Below, one piece after another: positions 5,661-10,297 of a DNA stretch of 10,297 nt (its first letter is position 1; each line of letters opens with the position of its first letter). Source of the DNA: Thermoplasmatota archaeon (GTDB taxonomy: Archaea; Thermoplasmatota; Penumbrarchaeia; Penumbrarchaeales; Penumbrarchaeaceae); NCBI GenBank assembly GCA_016929175.1, contig JAFGJI010000178.1:1-10297 (forward strand), read 5' to 3'. The notes beneath the pieces were generated by a model that saw only the letters and a list, made by a program, of their open reading frames with translations, did no database searches and was not told where the DNA came from. Position numbers and translations under genes: made by a program.

Positions 5661-8600
5661 ATTGTAAAGAAAAATGAAGATGCAGAGAATGACATCTGGA
5701 GCTTCTTCGATCCTCGGCTTGGAGCCTGGTTCAGGGATACCGTCGGGGCTCCCACCCCTACCCAGATCCAGGCATGGACATGCCTGAAAAAGGAAGAGAA
5801 CGTACTGATCGTCTCCCCCACTGGAAGTGGAAAGACCCTTGCTGCGGTCCTTCCGGCACTTGATCCTATCCTCAAGGGCGATGTCGATAGGTCCAGGACG
5901 AATATCCTTTACATTTCCCCGATGAAAGCTATGGGTGCTGACATCCTCAAGACACTTACCAACCTTTCGGATGGGCTCGGAAGTATCAAGGGAAGGACCG
6001 TAAGAAGATGGGGGCGGGGGAGAAGGAAAAAAGATGAGATACTTCGAGACGCGGGCCTCCAAGTAGGCATCCGCACAGGTGACGTCCCTCAGAACGAGAG
6101 GAGAAGGATGCTCATTGACCCTCCCGACCTGTTGGTCATCACACCCGAGAATCTCCTGTTGATGTTATGTTCTAAAGCAAGGGAGACCCTGGATTCCGTG
6201 GGTTGGATAATTGTTGATGAGGTCCACGAGATGATCCCTTCAAAAAGAGGGGCCCTTCTTGCCCTGACCCTTGAAATGCTATCCGATATGGTATGCAGGA
6301 ATACGGGAAGGGAACCTGTCAGGATAGGACTATCCGCCACGGTGAGACCCGAGACGACCGCAGCCAAATATCTGGGCGGGATGTACCAAAAAGGAAGACC
6401 CAGACCCGTCAGGATAATCAAAGAGGACCCTGGCAAGCAGATGGTGATAGAGTTCCGGACCCTGATAGAGGGTACGCATAAAGAGACCGATCATCAGGAG
6501 AAGGTCCTGGATGATATCGGCGCTATGCTCGAAAAGGGCGGAGGTCCCATTGTGGTCTTCCACAATACGAGAAGGGCGGCCGAGAAGATGGCCTACTACC
6601 TGGTACGGAGAGGGTTCGATAATGTTATGCCACATCACGGTTCCCTTGGAGCGGATATCAGGAAGAAAGCAGAAGAAGGCCTGAAGAACGGAGACCTGAA
6701 GGCCATAATTTCATCCACCTCCCTTGAGCTCGGGATCGATATCGGAGATGTGAGGACCGTATGCCAGATATCATCACCGAAGGACCCTTCAAAGATGATC
6801 CAGAGATTCGGCAGGTCCGGCCACGGACTCGGTAGAACGTCTCACGGCCTGATCTACCCGGAGGACGGCGTCGATCTTCTGGAGGCACTTGCAGTATCCA
6901 CGGCGGCCGCGAGAGGAGATCTGCAGAAGTTGAGCGCTCCGAGGGCGCCTATGGATGTACTGGCGCAGTTCGTCATAGGCATGTCGCTCGTGGATGGCGG
7001 AACGACTGAGGACAGAGTGTGGAAGTTGAGCAGAAGAGCCTACTCGTTCAGGTCTTTGAAAAGGTCATCCCTTCGCGCCATCCTGCAGATGTTGTCCGAA
7101 CGGCTGCAGGGACCCGACCAGCCATCTGCGAGACTCTGGTATGATGAGAGGAAACGTGCCTATCTTCCCAGGAGAAATACCGGTCAGGCTTTCTATCTGA
7201 ACTGCGGGACCATTCCAAGGGAAACCTCATACCGGGTCATCGATGAAAGAACGAAGAGGGCCATAGGAGACCTGTCAAGGGATTTCGGAGAGACCCTCTA
7301 CGAGAGGGATGTCATCCTTCTGGGCTCCAAACCTCACAGGATCACCGGGTTCACCGGTTCGAAGATACTCGTACATGAAGATCTGGAGGCAAGACCCACG
7401 GTCCCGTCATGGTCAGGAGAGATCATGCCAAGGGCCGATATCGTGGCAAACGAATTGATGAAGCTGTATACAAAAGGGTGTGAAAGGTCCTTCAGACACT
7501 CGACAGGTGTAAGGATCGACCTTGATAAAAATGGGAGGTCCATTTGCAGATCGGTGATCAAGGAACTGACCGATCTGGACCTTCTTCCGGCCCCGCAAAG
7601 GCTACCGGTGGAGTCATGCCGGTTGAAGGGAAGTCAGAGATTGTACATATTCCTGACCCCGGGCGGAAGGAAGATGACCGAGACCCTGGGCAGGGTATTG
7701 GCATACGGATTGAGAAGGTCTATCGGTGCCAGGATCGACTACGTCGCAACCGATGACGGATTCGCAGTCATCTCACCCAAGGAGCTTTCCAGGATGGAAA
7801 TGATATCAGCCATGGGGGGGGAAGATTTCGAAAGAGTGGCAAGAGGCCTTATACTCACGTCCTCCATCTTCAGGTCAAGGTTCACACACTGCCTGAACAG
7901 ATCGCTTCTGGTGCTGTCCAAGTTCAGGGGAAAGGATACGGGCGTCATGTACAGAAAGAAACGCGTGGAGAGACTTCTCGGACTGGTAATGGGGTCCTGG
8001 TACAGTGAAGAGGGTTGGGAAGGTGCCAGGGGACCTCTCAGGGGTCTCATTTCACTCGCCGATGAGGCATTGAAGGAAGTATTCCTTGAAAGGATCGATA
8101 TTGGCAGATGCAGTAAAATGATCCAGGACCTGCAAAGGGGGTCCGTATCGCTTGACATCGTGGAAATGCAGGACGGCCCGAGCATACTCGGGATGTCAAT
8201 AATCGGTCCCTGGAAAGGAAGTATCAGAAACCTCAGGGATGACATGGAAAATGTCGAAAGGACCTACGGATCACCGGTCCGCTCTGAAGAGCCCGGGCAG
8301 TTCGCACCCGTTCCGATCGGTCCAGGCCATTTCCATGATGCCCGTATGAGGGTGATGAAGATCCTTTCAGCCTGCGGGGAGGCCTGCGGCCTGAAGAACG
8401 GGAGCGAAACCGGAATTCCAGAAGGGAGCCCCCTGGAAGGTGAGATCCGCCTTTCGATGGGAGGTATGACATTTGGAAAGAGCGACATCGAAGGTCTGCC
8501 TCCCGCACCTTTCGATATCAGCTCCATACCGGAATTCCGAAGGAGCAGGATGTCCCGGCCCGGGGACCTTGGAAGAGTGATCGGTTGGATGCCTTTCTTC

Positions 8601-10297
8601 ACGCACCCGATCGAGGTCCTTGGCAGGTCCAGGAGCGTGGGCTACAATGACATCAGATCTTCCATGAAGTCCGGAAGGATCGTACCTGTATGGATCGCCG
8701 GAGGCGATAGATCGTGCGATAGGGGCTGGGCGATGTTATTCAGGAACATGGCCGATCCTAACGGATGTGAAGAGCTTGGATCCATACCTGGATCGAAAGA
8801 CAATATCCAATACTCAAGGGCGGATCTGAGGGAAATACTGGAGACTGCAGGCGAGGATCTGACAACCTTTATCAACATGGCTTCCGAAAGAAAGATATTG
8901 GGCAGGTTCCCGGCACCGGCACGCGACATGATAGGAGATCAACAATCCAACTACATCATGGTCCCATGTGACGATAAGTGCGGAGCGGGGGAGAATAAAG
9001 GGGGACTTGAGCTTGAAAGGTTCCTTCGCTTCTTCGGGCCTTTTGATGTGTCCGAGCTTCTGTTCATCTTTGGAACCACGATCATGCATCACGTATCTGC
9101 CGGGATCGGCGGAGGGATGCTGAACTACGGCGTGGGAAGACCGGGACCCTTATCGGAGAATTCCGGAGCCCCGGGGACGGACCTCGGGCTCTGGTTATGG
9201 AGCCCCAAGAACCACAAGGAGGTTCTATCCTGGTCGGAGAACCGGAGGGGAAACACGGAGGGGGTTCGTGTCCAGACATCGACGGACCCTTCGACAGTTC
9301 TTACCGGGAAATGGAAGGTCTGGATCGATAAAGAGCGCGTCCGGGGGGCTATTAGCGTTATCGTTATGGCCTTCAGGAACGAGGACATGATCGGTCACGC
9401 GCATGTGATCGAGACGCAGGACCTGGTAAGGATATCCGATCTGGAGGTCGTTGATTTCGATATCATTGTCGATGTGTCCGATGCTCTCGTGAAGTTCCTG
9501 GATGACTACGAAAGACTTGGTTTCAGGGCTTTCCTGATAGAAAGGATCATGGGCATACCGGCGGGGGAGGCCGCCAGGGCGAGCGTAGAGGTCTTTTTAC
9601 AACATGGATACAACATCGAAAGTACTCCCAAAGGTCCGGTCCTGATAAGGGGCGCAGAGTTATTGCGCGGTATATCCAGAGAAGACATTCTCTACAATAT
9701 GTTCAAGGCCCAGGGTATGATCGAGGGACACCGCTGGTCACACCCGCTCGAGGTGATATCCAAACTGGGCTCGGTCGTTGATCGATGGGAGTTTCTGAGC
9801 CGAATAGGGTCCGCCAGGTATCGACGCCTCTCCGTGACCGGGTCCAAGGAGCTCGAAGAGATGAACGTATCGGAGTGGAAAAGAAGCTCGGAGAACGTGG
9901 ATCCGGAGAACGATGGTCCCGCCTGGTCGGATAAGATCACACCTTGGGGGTTGGGATTGTCGGACATGAAGGACCTTGCAAGGAGATTTTCGCTGGTACG
10001 GGGAACGATGGACCAACCTTATCCGGTCTGGTCCCTCCCGATGGAATTCGAGAGATACCCGCCTCCCTCCAGGTGTTCCATCGGGTCCATGCCCCCGGAG
10101 ATGAAGCGGTTCCTGTCCACCATGGTCAGGATGACCCCTTCGGACACGGCTGCGTATATCAGGGCACGAGGCAGCTTTAAGGAAGCTGAAGAGATGTTGA
10201 GGCGCGGTTTCGTGGTCGAGGGTCCCTGGGGAGAGATCAGGAACGATATCATCAAGCTCCCGGGACACAAACGGGACCAGACTGGAAAGAACGCCCC
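5661..10297 (+). CDS. lhr: Lhr-family superfamily 2 DNA/RNA helicase with long C-terminal extension (3' end outside the window)
   Basis: An ATP-driven nucleic acid translocase. Motifs by position: PTPTQIQAW (5751-5777, Q-like), PTGSGKT (5817-5837, I), SPMKA (5916, Ia), RTGDVPQNERRRM (6072 on, an Lhr hallmark), TPENLL (6141-6158), DEVH (6216-6227, II), SAT (6333-6341, III), VVFHNTR (6552-6572, IV), SSTSLELGID (6714-6743, V), QRFGRSGH (6801-6824, VI). A winged-helix region and a DEAD/H-associated domain (about 7641-7980) complete the Lhr core near 8230. At least 690 further residues follow with no stop by 10297, so the protein exceeds 1,540 residues, like bacterial long Lhr and unlike the roughly 900-residue archaeal forms. 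A basic insert RRWGRGRRKK (6003-6032) lies between motifs Ia and Ib. The extension has one CDDKC and possible winged-helix pieces. The frame is open from 5625, but no ATG, GTG or TTG occurs in it before 5922, which is past Walker A; the start given here is therefore approximate. Confidence 0.93.
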   Translation, partial: MVKKNEDAENDIWSFFDPRLGAWFRDTVGAPTPTQIQAWTCLKKEENVLIVSPTGSGKTLAAVLPALDPILKGDVDRSRTNILYISPMKAMGADILKTLTNLSDGLGSIKGRTVRRWGRGRRKKDEILRDAGLQVGIRTGDVPQNERRRMLIDPPDLLVITPENLLLMLCSKARETLDSVGWIIVDEVHEMIPSKRGALLALTLEMLSDMVCRNTGREPVRIGLSATVRPETTAAKYLGGMYQKGRPRPVRIIKEDPGKQMVIEFRTLIEGTHKETDHQEKVLDDIGAMLEKGGGPIVVFHNTRRAAEKMAYYLVRRGFDNVMPHHGSLGADIRKKAEEGLKNGDLKAIISSTSLELGIDIGDVRTVCQISSPKDPSKMIQRFGRSGHGLGRTSHGLIYPEDGVDLLEALAVSTAAARGDLQKLSAPRAPMDVLAQFVIGMSLVDGGTTEDRVWKLSRRAYSFRSLKRSSLRAILQMLSERLQGPDQPSARLWYDERKRAYLPRRNTGQAFYLNCGTIPRETSYRVIDERTKRAIGDLSRDFGETLYERDVILLGSKPHRITGFTGSKILVHEDLEARPTVPSWSGEIMPRADIVANELMKLYTKGCERSFRHSTGVRIDLDKNGRSICRSVIKELTDLDLLPAPQRLPVESCRLKGSQRLYIFLTPGGRKMTETLGRVLAYGLRRSIGARIDYVATDDGFAVISPKELSRMEMISAMGGEDFERVARGLILTSSIFRSRFTHCLNRSLLVLSKFRGKDTGVMYRKKRVERLLGLVMGSWYSEEGWEGARGPLRGLISLADEALKEVFLERIDIGRCSKMIQDLQRGSVSLDIVEMQDGPSILGMSIIGPWKGSIRNLRDDMENVERTYGSPVRSEEPGQFAPVPIGPGHFHDARMRVMKILSACGEACGLKNGSETGIPEGSPLEGEIRLSMGGMTFGKSDIEGLPPAPFDISSIPEFRRSRMSRPGDLGRVIGWMPFFTHPIEVLGRSRSVGYNDIRSSMKSGRIVPVWIAGGDRSCDRGWAMLFRNMADPNGCEELGSIPGSKDNIQYSRADLREILETAGEDLTTFINMASERKILGRFPAPARDMIGDQQSNYIMVPCDDKCGAGENKGGLELERFLRFFGPFDVSELLFIFGTTIMHHVSAGIGGGMLNYGVGRPGPLSENSGAPGTDLGLWLWSPKNHKEVLSWSENRRGNTEGVRVQTSTDPSTVLTGKWKVWIDKERVRGAISVIVMAFRNEDMIGHAHVIETQDLVRISDLEVVDFDIIVDVSDALVKFLDDYERLGFRAFLIERIMGIPAGEAARASVEVFLQHGYNIESTPKGPVLIRGAELLRGISREDILYNMFKAQGMIEGHRWSHPLEVISKLGSVVDRWEFLSRIGSARYRRLSVTGSKELEEMNVSEWKRSSENVDPENDGPAWSDKITPWGLGLSDMKDLARRFSLVRGTMDQPYPVWSLPMEFERYPPPSRCSIGSMPPEMKRFLSTMVRMTPSDTAAYIRARGSFKEAEEMLRRGFVVEGPWGEIRNDIIKLPGHKRDQTGKNA

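Noticed and set aside
5674..5787. ATG at 5674 with a short frame of 37 codons just before the helicase
   Set aside because: It runs in another frame, ends at TGA, has no strong ribosome site at proper spacing, and its region is explained by the helicase N-terminal frame.
5619..6062. Minus-strand open frame of 147 codons opposite the helicase start
   Set aside because: It overlaps conserved helicase motif I and gives a low-complexity product with no recognisable motif.
7739..8245. Minus-strand open frame of 168 codons opposite the helicase DEAD/H-associated region
   Set aside because: The plus-strand frame carries recognisable Lhr sequence throughout; the antisense product is Ser/Leu/Pro-rich without motifs.
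1..10297. CRISPR array, tRNA, rRNA or insertion sequence
   Set aside because: I saw no regularly spaced repeats, no cloverleaf-like or rRNA sequence, and no transposase or terminal inverted repeats; nearly all of the window is coding.

Overview
The window looks archaeal, most likely a moderately GC-rich euryarchaeon; Thermoplasmatota is my best guess but is not proven by the sequence. The reasons are an archaeal-type (FlaI/GspE-like) secretion ATPase directly followed by its FlaJ/TadC-like membrane partner, AT-rich TATA-like boxes in the divergent intergenic gaps, strong Shine-Dalgarno sites matching GGAGGTGATC, and heavy use of TTG and GTG start codons.

Layout, left to right. Positions 1-2199, minus strand: the start of a FlaJ/TadC-like membrane protein (cut by the left edge) and, upstream of it, a 671-residue secretion ATPase. 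They form a tight two-gene operon, probably the motor and platform of a type IV pilus-like or secretion machine. Positions 2200-2380: a divergent promoter region with two adjacent TATA-like boxes. Positions 2381-2899, plus strand: a gamma-class carbonic-anhydrase-like hexapeptide protein. Positions 2887-5532, minus strand: an 881-residue membrane protein joining a large, sequon-rich extracytoplasmic region to a CPBP/CAAX-type intramembrane protease domain; its 3' end overlaps the carbonic anhydrase gene by 13 bases. Positions 5533-5660: a second divergent promoter gap. From about 5661 to the right edge, plus strand: a very long Lhr-family superfamily 2 helicase, still open at 10297.

The four complete or partial leftward and gamma-CA genes have no obvious shared pathway. 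Secretion motor, surface-facing membrane protease and cell-envelope topology suggest some cell-surface theme on the left and centre, whereas the helicase belongs to nucleic-acid metabolism. I see no RNA gene, CRISPR array, insertion sequence or clear mobile element.

The points most worth a second look are: (1) the helicase reading frame has no ATG, GTG or TTG ahead of its Walker A motif, which points to a frameshift, recoding or a non-canonical start; (2) the helicase carries at least about 690 residues beyond the recognisable Lhr core; (3) the CPBP protease has an unusual N-terminal ectodomain of about 470 residues.
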